A stretch of DNA of 64,000 bases from an uncultured Lachnospiraceae bacterium (GTDB taxonomy: Bacteria; Bacillota; Clostridia; Lachnospirales; Lachnospiraceae), in the NCBI GenBank assembly GCA_910587085.1, contig CAJUMC010000012.1, positions 1 to 64,000 of the forward strand, written 5' to 3'. This document shows, piece by piece, positions 16,817 to 26,763 of the stretch. The notes under the pieces are model-generated. The model saw only the letters and a program-made list of their open reading frames with translations. It was not told the DNA's origin and did no database searches. Made by a program: the position numbers and the translations under genes. Every line of letters starts with the position of its first letter. Position 1 is the first letter of the stretch.

Positions 16817-18355
16817 TCAACCCTCTTCTTTCCCGGAGGAGGCAGCGCTGTCCGGCACACGTCTTACATAATCTGCCGCCTGCTTCCGGATATGTATCTG
16901 CGCCTGCGGCATATCGCCTCCGTATTCCCCGTCAAGCGACCACGGCAGCTCCCCCTCGCAGCTTAAGCGCACCTCGCTGACATGTGCGTATACAATATTG
17001 TCGCTGCGGAGTTTTTTGCTGAGCAGCTCGTTCACAATATTGGTCAGTTCTATAAAGCTGCGCGGCCTGCGGATCAGCACCATCTCGAAAATACCGTCAT
17101 CAAACTGCACTCCCTTGCCCATAATCCCTTTGAAGCCGCCGACAGAATCGGAATTGGAAATCATGCCGCAGATAAATTCGCCCTCCTCCGTCCGGTACCG
17201 GCTACCGGAGGCTGTCCTGTCCTGCTTCTTTGGAACATTTGCATGTTCTGCCGTGTCCGCCGGATTTTTCCCGGCCGGAGCCTGTTCCGCGTCCGCCTGA
17301 CTTCCGGCCGATGCCTGCCCTGGAGCAATCCGATCTCCGGCCTGCTCTGCTTCTGCCGGTTCCCTGCCTGCGGGTATGCCTTCTGCCCCAGGTTCTTCTC
17401 CGGCTGACAGCTGTTCTGCTGCACCTGTCCGGTTCCTGATCGCCGATGCCTGCCCTGCCGGTCCGCCCTCTGACTCCGGTTCTGTCTCCGCCGGCGGCTG
17501 TTCTGCGCCTGCCGTTTTCTCAAATGCCGACGCCCGCTCTGCCGGTGTGCCTTCGTCCCCCGGCACTGTTCCGGCCGCCGGCTTTGCACTCTCGGACTTG
17601 CCGTCTGCCGGTGCATGTTTCGCAGTTTCCTGCTCCGCGCCGCTTTCCGCTCCATCCGCCAAAACAGGCTTTTCTTTGAAGATGGCTGCCCTTTTTTCAG
17701 CACTTTCTTCGCCTGCAAGAGCCGCAGATACTGCCGCTCTGTGCTCCGCCATCCTTCCGGCAGCGCATTTTTCCTCATCCGGGCAGTTTTCCGGATTGCT
17801 CTCGCAGAATTCCACTCTCAACCAATAGGATTTTACATTGTGAAGGCTTCCCACTCCGCGCAGAAGATACGCGGCGCGCCCAAGCAGATTCTTCATATTC
17901 TGAGGCGTATCATAGGAAACATCAGAAAACAGCCCGAAGGCTGCCGTATAGATAAAGCTCTTTCCGTCAATCTCTCCGACGTCGGACGGCACAGGCTCCC
18001 CGCAGGCGGCCAGGGCCGCTGCCTTCAGCGGCTGCTTCGGAATCTTCAGACTGTAGCTGAAATCATTGGTGGTACCAGCGGGAATAAAACCGATCGGGAC
18101 GCGGCATCCAGAAGACAGCACTCCCTTCACAACCTCGCTTAAAGTCCCGTCGCCGCCGGAGCACACGATCCGATCCGCCTCCCCGGAGGCCGCATAAGCT
18201 CTGGCAAATTCTGAAGCATCCCCCCGTTTTCCTGTCGGCAGCACAATAACTTCATACCCGAATTTAGAAAATTCAACGACAATATCCGACAATTTACTTT
18301 TGATTTTCGCCTTTCCCGCATTGGGATTATAAATAAAAACCAGCCTTTTTTTCAC
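16817..18355 (-). CDS. diacylglycerol kinase-family lipid kinase with large insert
   Basis: YegS/DgkB-type lipid kinase that phosphorylates diacylglycerol or a related lipid at the membrane. The N-terminal catalytic domain shows YNPNAGKAK, the nucleotide motif SGGDGTLSEV (residues 66-75) and GTTNDFSYSL. The C-terminal beta domain resumes at EGEFICGMISNSDSVGG and ends with DGEYGGD. Between them lies about 190 residues of Ala/Glu/Pro/Gly-rich low-complexity sequence with repeated PAG/EPE/AEQ units, so the protein has 512 residues instead of about 300. The frame stays open through it and the flanking domain halves are both conserved, so the insert is real or recently expanded. The start codon is GTG with GGAGGG 5 nt upstream. 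Confidence 0.88.
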   Translation of the reverse strand: MKKRLVFIYNPNAGKAKIKSKLSDIVVEFSKFGYEVIVLPTGKRGDASEFARAYAASGEADRIVCSGGDGTLSEVVKGVLSSGCRVPIGFIPAGTTNDFSYSLKIPKQPLKAAALAACGEPVPSDVGEIDGKSFIYTAAFGLFSDVSYDTPQNMKNLLGRAAYLLRGVGSLHNVKSYWLRVEFCESNPENCPDEEKCAAGRMAEHRAAVSAALAGEESAEKRAAIFKEKPVLADGAESGAEQETAKHAPADGKSESAKPAAGTVPGDEGTPAERASAFEKTAGAEQPPAETEPESEGGPAGQASAIRNRTGAAEQLSAGEEPGAEGIPAGREPAEAEQAGDRIAPGQASAGSQADAEQAPAGKNPADTAEHANVPKKQDRTASGSRYRTEEGEFICGMISNSDSVGGFKGIMGKGVQFDDGIFEMVLIRRPRSFIELTNIVNELLSKKLRSDNIVYAHVSEVRLSCEGELPWSLDGEYGGDMPQAQIHIRKQAADYVRRVPDSAASSGKEEG

Positions 18356-18500
18356 ACTTACCCTCCGGCCCGCTCCTGCGGACGTTTATCACTACTTAAG
18401 AAGCCTATTCCCGCAGCTGCTCCGGCATACCTGCAACACTGCATATAACCTGATACCCTGTAAACAGGCAGAACATGCGAAATGCTGAAACCGATGCTTT

Positions 18501-18746
18501 TCAGGCTTCCCCTCCCGTATCCGGTGTACTTTCTACACTTTTTTCCTCCGAATGATTATCCCCTTTCGGGCTCTTCCTCCGCTTCCCGGCAATCATCCCG
18601 CCGATTTTTCCCGTCTGCTTCGCAGACAGGGAACCCCAGCCGTGCTGGATCACCTGATCATACAGTCCAAGCTCCTTTGCCATTTCATACTTGATCTTGT
18701 CCTCCGGTGCAATTTTACTGATGTCGATCGGCAATTTCTGTTTCAT
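18501..18746 (-). CDS. alpha/beta-type small acid-soluble spore protein
   Basis: An 81-residue DNA-binding spore protein of the alpha/beta SASP family that coats spore DNA and is degraded at germination. The core reads KIKYEMAKELGLYDQV followed by GWGSLSAKQTGKIGGMIAGK, matching the two family helices; YEMA would be the GPR-protease site. A hydrophilic, acidic tail of about 25 residues follows. The ATG at 18746 has a GAGGA box; an open frame continues upstream into repeated non-coding-looking DNA and is not used. It supports a spore-forming host. Expression is expected late in the forespore under sigma-G, though no such promoter was recognised. Confidence 0.85.
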   Translation of the reverse strand: MKQKLPIDISKIAPEDKIKYEMAKELGLYDQVIQHGWGSLSAKQTGKIGGMIAGKRRKSPKGDNHSEEKSVESTPDTGGEA

Positions 18747-18794
18747 GACCTTCCTCACTTCCGTCATTTTTTTAACAGTATGCCCATCGTCCCC

Positions 18795-19095
18795 ATTTTT
18801 AACCGGTAATTTACTCTCTGCCGCAGTGCTCCGAGTATTTACGCTGCCCTTCCGCATGCTGCATCGGCAGGAAACCCTCCCACGCCGCAGTGCTTCCGGC
18901 ATTTCGCCGTCCATCCGCATGTTGCGTCGGCAGGAAACCCTCCCACGCCGTGGTGCTGAGTATAAACACCACCCTTCCGCACGCTGCATCGGCATGAACC
19001 CTCCCACGCTGCAGTGCTGAGTATTAGCACCGCCCTTCGCACGCCTGCATCGGCGGGAAATCCTCAGGCCGCAGAACTTCCGGCCTGTCTGCCTT
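18795..19095. repeat. degenerate tandem repeat, period about 61-63 bp
   Basis: Four imperfect copies of a unit beginning CCTTCCGCATGCTGCATCGG start near 18848, 18911, 18973 and 19034, with a partial copy before them. Each carries a conserved core like GGAAACCCTCCCACGC and GCAGTGCT. It fills the gap between the SASP gene and addA. The period is not a multiple of three, which argues against coding. Confidence 0.8.
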
Positions 19096-22000
19096 TATAC
19101 GCGCCCCGGCAACGGAACAGGAACCTCCTTCTGCAGATAAAAGGAATACAACACCGCTTCTCTGACCTGCTTCCCCGTAATTTCCGTCAGAGCCCTGCAA
19201 TACAGCTCTATTTGCTTGGTATATCTCTCAAGCAGCGTCTCCTCCGGCGCCTCCGGCAGATAATCCGTTTTGTAATCCAGCACAACCAGTTCTCCGTCCT
19301 CCTCAAAAAAGACGTCGATGATTCCCTGGATCAGGATCGGCTCATCGCTTTTCATATTATAGAGCTCTCCGGCCGGGATCGCCAGCACAAACGGCTGCTC
19401 CCGCCATAACATGCCGCGCTCCCAGGCCGCGCGCATTCTCGCCGCGATGCGGCTACGGTAAAAGCGCTCCAGCCTGTAGACGGAAATTGCTTCTGTCTCC
19501 TGCGAATTCAGCAGCTTTTTCTCCGTCATCCGCTCAAGCTCCGACCTGATTTCGGCGGCTCCCATATTCTCTTTAAGCGGCAGGTATTCCAGAATACGGT
19601 GATACAAAGTACCGCGGTCCGTTCCGCGCATGGTTCCCTCAGATTTGAGAAACTCCGGCAGTGTTCCCTCGTAATGTTCCGGTGAGAAAACCCCCGCCGA
19701 GCCTTCCGTTGCAGTGTTCTGCACATTTTTCTCCGCTCCGGTCAGTGCATCTGCTCCGCTTTCGCTCTCCTGCTCACTTTTCCCCGGTCGAGCCTGTGCA
19801 TCCGCTCCGCTTTCGCTGTTCCCCGCATTTTCCTCTTCCCTGTCCGCTTCCTCCCATAAATCCGGACCCGGCTCCGCCGACGGACTCACCAACTCCGGCA
19901 CGACATATTCCTCCTCCGTGTCAGCCCGGCTTTTCAGCTCGGAAACACTTGTCTTGATCGGGAGCTGACGTTCCGCCTCGTAAGGATAATCAAACTTAAG
20001 ATAACCGCAAAGTTCCTGCCACAAATCCTCCCGCGCTCCGACCTGATCCGGCACGGCGTCCAGAAATTCCCGGCGGGTAACCGACCTTTCCTCCCCCCGC
20101 TCCTGCTCCTGGCGATGCAGCTGCTCTGCGCCGATTTCCGTGACCCGGATCGTTTCCGTCTCCCCGAGCGCCGGCCCGATAAAATCCAGATAGCAGGCCG
20201 ACCGGCGGAGCGAGAGATACCGCAGCTTTTCTTTCTCCGGCGTCCGGCCCGCTTCCCAGCGCTCCCGCTGCTTCCCGATATTCTTTACATAGCCGGTCAG
20301 AAAAAGCTTTTCCCGCGCTCTTGTCATGGCGACATACAGAAGCCGGAGCTCCTCTCCGAGCGTCTCCTCCGTCAGTGTGTTCTGCAGCAGCTTCTTTTTC
20401 AGCGTCGGGACAACCGTCCGCTTCTCCTCGTCAATATCATCCAGCGCAAGTCCCAGTTCCGGATGACAGATCACCCGTTCCCTCATATCCGTGAAATTGA
20501 ACTTCTTTCCCGTTCCGCTCACAAAGACAACCGGAAACTCCAGTCCCTTGCTCCGGTGAATGCTCATGATCCGCACCGCATTATCATTTTCGCTGGCCCC
20601 GGCCGCCTCGCCGTAATCAATCTCATAAGAGATCAGCTTTTCCACATAGCGCACAAACTGAAACAGCCCGCGGTAGGAGCTCTGTTCAAAGGCTGCCGCC
20701 TTGGCCGAAAACATTCTCAGGTTATCGCTGCGCTGCGCACCGGCCGGCATGGCGGCAATAAAGCTGTCGTAACCGGTCCGGTCGTAAAGTTCTGTCAGAA
20801 GCTCCGGTACTGTGAGAATCCTGCTGCGCGCCCGCAGCTCCCGGAATACCGAAAGAAACAGACCGAGCTTTTCCCTGAGCGCCTCCTGCTCCCCCTGCAG
20901 CTCATATAACAGCACTGACTCGTAAAGCGGACGGTTTCTGCATCCGCTCCTGAGTACAGCCAGTTCGTTCGTACCAAGCCCGGCAAAGGGCGAGAGCAGC
21001 ACGCCGGAGAACGGTATATCCTGCAGCGGATTGTCTAAACAGCGCAGATAATTGAGCAGCCATTTAATCTCAAGCGTATCAAAATATCCCTTCTGCGTAT
21101 CGGATACCACAGGAATCCCCTGCGCCGCGAGCACCTGCGCAAACACCTCCGACCAGCCGCTCATCGTCCGGAGGAGAATCACGATATCCCGGTATTCGCA
21201 CGGGGCAAGCGCATTCCCGGCGCCCGCTGCTTTTTTCTGCACGGTAAAACCGCCCGCTACAAGCTCCCTTATTTTCCGGGCGGCAAGCAGTGCCTCCCTT
21301 TCCTTCTCGGTATACTCCGCGGCAGCCTCCTGTCCTCCCGTAAGACTCTGAGCCTCTTCCTCCTCTTCCTGTGCCCGGTTCTCCTCCGCGTACAGCAGAA
21401 GAAGCTCCGTTTGGTTATCCATCGCCTCGTTATCCCGCGCGGCATATTCCGCGCCGGCGTAAAGAGCCGCCTCCTTATCGTACTCGATCTGCCCGAGGCG
21501 CTCGCCCATAATTTTATAAAACAGATCGTTTACACTCTCCAGCACCTCCGCTCTGCTGCGGAAATTCCGGTGAAGGTCGATTCGCTGAAACAGGCCGTCC
21601 TCCTTCGGATATGTATTGTATTTCTGCAGAAAGAGCTCGGGCTTGGCCATGCGGAACCGGTATATGCTCTGCTTGACATCCCCCACCATAAAAATATTCG
21701 GTCTTCCCTCCTCGGCGCGGGAAATGCTGCGCAGGATCGTTTCCTGAACCTCGTTGCTGTCCTGGTATTCGTCGATCATAATCTCATCATACTGCCGGCG
21801 AAGCTCGAGTGCCGCCGGGCGGGCCTTGGCGCAAAAGCTGCCCGGGATGCCGCCTAAGGACATGGTTTCTCCGTTTTCTTCTGCTTTGATTTGCCCTGCC
21901 CCATCGCCGCGACGCTCCTCCTGCGGAACGCGCTCGGCCAGAATATCAAGCGCAAAATGTTCCACGTCGGAAAAATCAAGAAGGTGCTTTTCGGATTTTT

Positions 22001-23141
22001 TTTCCGCAAGCCGGGCGCGAAAAGCAAGCGTAAGCCGGATAAGCACGCGCGCCGGAATCGCGGAATGCCGCCAGTCCCCCTCCATCTCCTCATAGCACTG
22101 GAAGAAATAATCGCCCTTCAGCTCCTTCAGGCATTCCTTCACCTGTTCCCGCAGGGCCTTCACCCGCTCCTTATTTTCCGGCGGACAGTCCGGCATTGAC
22201 TTGCGGGACAGTGCCTTAAACTCCAGCCGGTCAAATACGTCCAGCATTTCCCGATAGGAAGCGCAGGCCGCCAGCTCCTCGAGAAATTCCCGATCCGCCT
22301 CCAGCGCATCAAGATACACGTACGGTCCCTGAAGCTCGCGGCTGCAGAGACCGGCAGCTGTCCGGGTCAGCTCCAGACATTCCGAAACGCAGAGCCGCAC
22401 CAGTTCCTCCAGACGGCGAAGCCACGCGCTGTCCGCCATGCTCCCCGCGGCAAGCTGCTCCGCCATATTCTCCAGCCACGGCTCCGGCCATGGGCAGCTC
22501 TCCGCAAACCGCGCAAGCCTCAGAATGTACTCCTCAAGTCTCGCATCCTGATGCTTTCCGCCGTAGCATGCGGCAAAAGACAGAAAGTCCTCATTCTCCT
22601 GCCCGTACTCCTCCTCCAGAATTTCCTGCACCGCCTCGCGCCGCAGCAGGGTCAGTTCCTCCTCATCCGCCACGCGGAATACCGGATCCAGGTCGATATC
22701 GTGGAAATAGTTCTGAATAACGGACAGGCAGAAGCTGTCGATCGTGGTGATCCGTGCGCTGTGCAGCAGCAGGGCCTGCCGCTGCAGATGGTCGTTTCCC
22801 GGGTGTTCCAGCAATTTTTCCTCAAGAGCCGCTCCGATGCGCTCCCGCATTTCCGATGCCGCCGCTCTTGTAAAGGTCACGACAAGCAGACGGTCGATAT
22901 CGGTCGGCCGCTTCGGATCCGTGATCCGCTCGATAATGCGCTGAACCAGCGTTGCCGTCTTGCCGGAGCCGGCCGCTGCGGAAACCAGCAGCTCCCGGTC
23001 TCTCAGCTCGATAACCTGTCTCTGCTCCGGTGTCCACCGCGGCCCGGCCTCCTTACGGGGCAATTTCTGTTCCGTCTCCTGAGGATCTGTTCGTGCTGTT
23101 TCCTGCACGGTTTGTTCGTCCGGCAATTCCCGCCGTATCAT
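19095..23141 (-). CDS. addA: ATP-dependent helicase/nuclease subunit A
   Basis: AddA subunit of the RecBCD-like AddAB helicase-nuclease that processes double-strand breaks for recombination. Superfamily 1 helicase motifs: RWTPEQRQVIE (Q motif), SAAAGSGKTATLVQRI (Walker A), IDEYQDSNEVQE (Walker B), VMSIHRSKGLEFP-type motif V (IMSIHRSKGLEFP) and LLYVAMTRAREKL (motif VI). The C-terminal nuclease core VVLDYKTDYL is intact. I prefer the ATG at 23141, which has AAGGAGG 8 nt upstream, giving about 1348 residues. A TTG at 23387 would add an 82-residue tail of TLQESSRTEQQKTAEP repeats overlapping addB. Even with the shorter form, the start lies inside addB (89-bp overlap), implying translational coupling. 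Two acidic low-complexity stretches precede the nuclease domain. Confidence 0.93.
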   Translation of the reverse strand: MIRRELPDEQTVQETARTDPQETEQKLPRKEAGPRWTPEQRQVIELRDRELLVSAAAGSGKTATLVQRIIERITDPKRPTDIDRLLVVTFTRAAASEMRERIGAALEEKLLEHPGNDHLQRQALLLHSARITTIDSFCLSVIQNYFHDIDLDPVFRVADEEELTLLRREAVQEILEEEYGQENEDFLSFAACYGGKHQDARLEEYILRLARFAESCPWPEPWLENMAEQLAAGSMADSAWLRRLEELVRLCVSECLELTRTAAGLCSRELQGPYVYLDALEADREFLEELAACASYREMLDVFDRLEFKALSRKSMPDCPPENKERVKALREQVKECLKELKGDYFFQCYEEMEGDWRHSAIPARVLIRLTLAFRARLAEKKSEKHLLDFSDVEHFALDILAERVPQEERRGDGAGQIKAEENGETMSLGGIPGSFCAKARPAALELRRQYDEIMIDEYQDSNEVQETILRSISRAEEGRPNIFMVGDVKQSIYRFRMAKPELFLQKYNTYPKEDGLFQRIDLHRNFRSRAEVLESVNDLFYKIMGERLGQIEYDKEAALYAGAEYAARDNEAMDNQTELLLLYAEENRAQEEEEEAQSLTGGQEAAAEYTEKEREALLAARKIRELVAGGFTVQKKAAGAGNALAPCEYRDIVILLRTMSGWSEVFAQVLAAQGIPVVSDTQKGYFDTLEIKWLLNYLRCLDNPLQDIPFSGVLLSPFAGLGTNELAVLRSGCRNRPLYESVLLYELQGEQEALREKLGLFLSVFRELRARSRILTVPELLTELYDRTGYDSFIAAMPAGAQRSDNLRMFSAKAAAFEQSSYRGLFQFVRYVEKLISYEIDYGEAAGASENDNAVRIMSIHRSKGLEFPVVFVSGTGKKFNFTDMRERVICHPELGLALDDIDEEKRTVVPTLKKKLLQNTLTEETLGEELRLLYVAMTRAREKLFLTGYVKNIGKQRERWEAGRTPEKEKLRYLSLRRSACYLDFIGPALGETETIRVTEIGAEQLHRQEQERGEERSVTRREFLDAVPDQVGAREDLWQELCGYLKFDYPYEAERQLPIKTSVSELKSRADTEEEYVVPELVSPSAEPGPDLWEEADREEENAGNSESGADAQARPGKSEQESESGADALTGAEKNVQNTATEGSAGVFSPEHYEGTLPEFLKSEGTMRGTDRGTLYHRILEYLPLKENMGAAEIRSELERMTEKKLLNSQETEAISVYRLERFYRSRIAARMRAAWERGMLWREQPFVLAIPAGELYNMKSDEPILIQGIIDVFFEEDGELVVLDYKTDYLPEAPEETLLERYTKQIELYCRALTEITGKQVREAVLYSFYLQKEVPVPLPGRV

Positions 23142-26100
23142 TTGTGCCGCCTCCTTCACGGTCTGCAATTCCGGTTCCGCTGTCTTCTGCTGTTTCGCCC
23201 GTGATGACTCCTGCAGGGTCTGCCTCGGTTCCGCTGTCTTCTGCTGTTCCGTCCGTGATGACTCCTGCAGGGTCTGCCTGTCCGGTTCCGCTGTCTTCTG
23301 CTGTTCCGTCCGTGATGACTCCTGCAAGGTCTGCCTCGGTTCCGCTGTCTCCTTCTGTTCCGCCGCTGTTCTCCGCGTCTCCTTCAAGCTCTCCGCCCCC
23401 TTCTCTTATCCTGTCCCAAAGATCCTCCGCGTCAATTTTCTCCAGCGTGCGGTACCGGTAGCCTGCAAGCTTCGGATCAAAGCCGCAGCTGTCCCGGAAG
23501 CTGCAGAGCCCGCAGGCCGTCTCCGTCCCGCGCCGGTAAGGGGCCGGCTCCACATCGCCGTGCATAATCCTCTCCGCGTTCCTAAACAGCGTCTCCCTGG
23601 CACAGCCGAGCACCGCATAAAAATTCTCCTCCTCCACCGCCATGGAGCGCGCAGAGAGCAGTCCGCTTTTCAGGGTTGCGGCCGGGATCACCTCCGAGGT
23701 AACGCCGGCTGCCAGACCGCCGGAAGCATCGAAAAACGAGCGATCCTGGCGCACAAGCGATGCGGAATCCGCACTGACAAGACCGTTCATCGCAAGTTCT
23801 CTGCGAACCGCACGCCCCGCATCGTCGCTCTTCGCTACAAGCGGATCGTCAATCCGGTAATACAGCATCCCCGCCGGCGCAACATTCTCCTTCCCCTGCT
23901 CTCCCGCCCATTCGAGCGCAGCGCCCATATAAACCGCAAGCTGCAGCTGTAGTCCGTAATAAAGCCGCTCAAGAGAAAACTGCGTCGTTCCCGACTTGTA
24001 ATCGACAATGCGCAGATAGGTGCGCCCCTCCTCCTCGCACAGGTCAATGCGGTCAATGCGCCCGCGCAGGCTTAAATAACGATCAGCGTGCGTAAAGGCG
24101 TATTCAAACAGCTCCGGCTCGAAATCGCCCGACCGGATCTGCGACTGCACGACGGCGATCGTCCGCCGAAGCATGCGCCGAATCCGCACAAGGAGCCAGG
24201 AGTTCCTGCTCGTGCTGTCGAAAATGTCCTTCCCGAAATGCTTTACCGCGTCGTCCACCGCCTCCCCGAGCAGCCGTTCCGCCTCTTCCTGCGGCACGTC
24301 ATGCCATCGGTAATGCTCCTCCTTCATCCGCTCGGAAAAGCGCTGCAGTGCCTCGTGGTAAATCGTTCCGATATCCGGCAGGCGCAGCTGGTATTCCGCC
24401 CGCTCCTCCAGTTCCAGCCCAAAACCGAGAAAATGAGAAAAAGCACAGGCGGCATACTGCTCCAGCCGCGTCACACTGCCGGAGAGCTGCGCCCCGTAAA
24501 GCCTGGCAGCATTTTCTGTCGTAAGAGGCTGCTCCGGCCTGCGGTAGAACGCCGCCGCCGTGACCGCCTCCTTCGAAAGCGGCAGAACAAGCCGCCCGGA
24601 AAAATAAGCCAGATACAGCTCCCGGAAATACAGCGGCGCTCGGGCGGTATCCTCCAGATACCTCTGAATCCCCGAGAGAAATCTTGAAAGCCCCGCATCC
24701 GTGCCCAGACAGCGTCCGAGATCATCCTCCGGCGCCTCCTGCACCGGGAGCCTGGCAAAAAGCCTCTGCACCCTTGCCAGCAGGTAGGACGGCCGCATCG
24801 CTTTTCCTGCTGCATCCATTCTGCGGCAGGATAGAAAAAGCCTGTCGGACGGCTTTGTCAGATTCAGATATAAATAAAATTCGCTCAGAAATGCCGCCTG
24901 TCTGCGGGTCGGCGCCAGTTCGATTCCCCGCTCGGAAAACAGCTGCCTGTCCTGCTCGGACAGCACGCCGCCCCCCTGCGCCGGCTTCGGCACAATGCCC
25001 TCATTCATCCCCAGGAAAAAAAGAACACGTATTCCCGAAAGTCTGGTGCGCTCCATATCACCGACGACAATCTGATCGATCCCTGGAGGCACAAGCCCGA
25101 CTTTGGCCTCGTCAAAGCCTGTCTGCAGCAAATCCGCAAATTCCCGCAGGCTCATCCGGTCATCGCCGAGCAGCCCCGCCATACGGTCAAAAATATCCAG
25201 CAGAATACGCCACAGCTGCCCGTACTCCCTGGCTCGCAGCGGATCGCTTTCCTTCCACTCCTCCGCCTTCTCCTCAAGATACTGCTCCGCTCCGCGCTCC
25301 GCAAGCAGCCCGAACAGCGCGGTCAGCCGCTCCGTCGTTGTCGAACGGCTTCCGCGCATAACACGTCCGAAACTCTCCAGCTGCCCGGCCAGCCGTACCC
25401 TCACTGCGTTCAGCTCCTCAAGCGGGCAGGGGTAATGCGATCTCGGCGTCCTTGTCCACTCCTTCGCATAACCGGAAAAATGCCGTATTCCCAGCGCCAG
25501 TATGTAATTTTCCGCGCTGTCGCATTCCTCCGCGGAAAAGCCGGAAAGCGGAGATTTCATATAATGAAACACCGCATCGCCGGAAAAATCCCGTTCCACG
25601 ACCTCAATCGCCGCCTGAATAAAGCCGACCACAGGGTTGTCCGTTATTTTTTTCTTCCGGTCGATAAAGCACGGCAGCTTGGCACGGCCGAATTCCCTCA
25701 GAAATCCGTCCGCATAACTGTCCAGATCCGCAGTGACAACCGCGATATCGCGGTAGCGGAAACCCTCCTGCTTTACAAGCTGATAGATGCGCGTCACCGT
25801 CCACATAATTTCGTCCTGAAGATTTTTGTGCGAAAAAATGCCGATGCTCTGCTGCTCGTCTGAAAAAAACCCGCTGCCGGGCCGGAACAGCTCCCCTGCC
25901 AGAAAACGGAGCGCCGGCGCGCAGCCGTATCTCCCCCGGCCCTGCAGCACCGTCGGCTCCCCGATCTCATGACCGCTCTTCGCCGCAAGATGATCCAGCC
26001 AGCGCACTGTTTTGGAGCTTAAGTAAAACAGTTCGTGTTCTTTGAGTGTGCGGTGCACCAGCTCCGGCGGAAGCGTCACCGTCACATAGCATTCCGCGCA

Positions 26101-26763
26101 GGTTTTCAGCAGTGTCTCCAGCAGTTTGTACTGCGAGGGCGTAAATCCGGTGAACCCGTCAAGACAGAGCGTGCTCCCCGAGATCATCCCGCAGTCCGGC
26201 GCACGGTCTCTCAGAAGATCAAGCACGCCCTCTGTCGTAATATAGCGATCCGCCAGAAAATCCTGGAAGCCGTGGTATAAAAGCTCCAGATCCCCGAGCT
26301 TTTTTTTCAGTGCAGGCTTCTCCGCGGCCGCCTCGAGCATGTTCTGCCACTCCTCCTCGCCGATCCCGTACTGATAGAATTCCGAGATCACGGATTTGAT
26401 TTCGGAAATAAATCCCGTTTTGCGGACATTCCGCCCGAAAAGCTCAAGCTCCTTTTCGCACTGCATCGCCACCTTTTTGACAATCATGCTTTTGCCGGTG
26501 TCCTCCAGCACAACGGGCCTGTCGCCCGTCTTTTCAAACACACGGTACGCAAGCCGCAGAAAGCTCAGCACGTCGATGTTCATAATCCCTCTCGTCCCGG
26601 GCAGCAGAGTTACAAATTCCTTCTGTGTCTGCAGCGTGAACTGCTCCGGCACAATGACGAGAAACTTCTTTTCCGGATGCTCCTTCGCCAGCTGCAGAAT
26701 TGTCCGGCACAGAAATCTTGATTTGCCCGCGCCGGAATCGCCGAATATATAATGCAGTGCCAT
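23053..26763 (-). CDS. addB: ATP-dependent nuclease subunit B (Fe-S type)
   Basis: AddB subunit partnering AddA. N-terminal Walker A GDSGAGKSRFL; an inactivated helicase-like body; C-terminal nuclease motif RIVDYKSGTTQF; and the four cysteines of the AddB iron-sulfur staple, one at AACAFSHFLG and three in CGLCSFRDSC. The conserved protein would normally end near ERIDAEDLW-type residues (here TLEKIDAEDLWDRIRE), but this one continues for about 110 residues of Gly/Thr/Asp-rich tail containing three 18-19-residue repeats (ADPAGVITDGTAEDSGTE). The tail is encoded by the repeat at 23181-23352. Its stop codon lies 89 bases inside addA. Confidence 0.92.
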   Translation of the reverse strand: MALHYIFGDSGAGKSRFLCRTILQLAKEHPEKKFLVIVPEQFTLQTQKEFVTLLPGTRGIMNIDVLSFLRLAYRVFEKTGDRPVVLEDTGKSMIVKKVAMQCEKELELFGRNVRKTGFISEIKSVISEFYQYGIGEEEWQNMLEAAAEKPALKKKLGDLELLYHGFQDFLADRYITTEGVLDLLRDRAPDCGMISGSTLCLDGFTGFTPSQYKLLETLLKTCAECYVTVTLPPELVHRTLKEHELFYLSSKTVRWLDHLAAKSGHEIGEPTVLQGRGRYGCAPALRFLAGELFRPGSGFFSDEQQSIGIFSHKNLQDEIMWTVTRIYQLVKQEGFRYRDIAVVTADLDSYADGFLREFGRAKLPCFIDRKKKITDNPVVGFIQAAIEVVERDFSGDAVFHYMKSPLSGFSAEECDSAENYILALGIRHFSGYAKEWTRTPRSHYPCPLEELNAVRVRLAGQLESFGRVMRGSRSTTTERLTALFGLLAERGAEQYLEEKAEEWKESDPLRAREYGQLWRILLDIFDRMAGLLGDDRMSLREFADLLQTGFDEAKVGLVPPGIDQIVVGDMERTRLSGIRVLFFLGMNEGIVPKPAQGGGVLSEQDRQLFSERGIELAPTRRQAAFLSEFYLYLNLTKPSDRLFLSCRRMDAAGKAMRPSYLLARVQRLFARLPVQEAPEDDLGRCLGTDAGLSRFLSGIQRYLEDTARAPLYFRELYLAYFSGRLVLPLSKEAVTAAAFYRRPEQPLTTENAARLYGAQLSGSVTRLEQYAACAFSHFLGFGLELEERAEYQLRLPDIGTIYHEALQRFSERMKEEHYRWHDVPQEEAERLLGEAVDDAVKHFGKDIFDSTSRNSWLLVRIRRMLRRTIAVVQSQIRSGDFEPELFEYAFTHADRYLSLRGRIDRIDLCEEEGRTYLRIVDYKSGTTQFSLERLYYGLQLQLAVYMGAALEWAGEQGKENVAPAGMLYYRIDDPLVAKSDDAGRAVRRELAMNGLVSADSASLVRQDRSFFDASGGLAAGVTSEVIPAATLKSGLLSARSMAVEEENFYAVLGCARETLFRNAERIMHGDVEPAPYRRGTETACGLCSFRDSCGFDPKLAGYRYRTLEKIDAEDLWDRIREGGGELEGDAENSGGTEGDSGTEADLAGVITDGTAEDSGTGQADPAGVITDGTAEDSGTEADPAGVITGETAEDSGTGIADREGGGTNDTAGIAGRTNRAGNSTNRSSGDGTEIAP
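23181..23352. repeat. in-frame tandem repeat at the addB/addA junction
   Basis: Three units starting TGTCTTCTGCTG at 23181, 23235 and 23292, with a partial fourth at 23345. The spacings 54 and 57 bp are multiples of three. On the minus strand they encode the repeated tail of AddB; the same DNA is also open in the addA frame. Confidence 0.85.
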
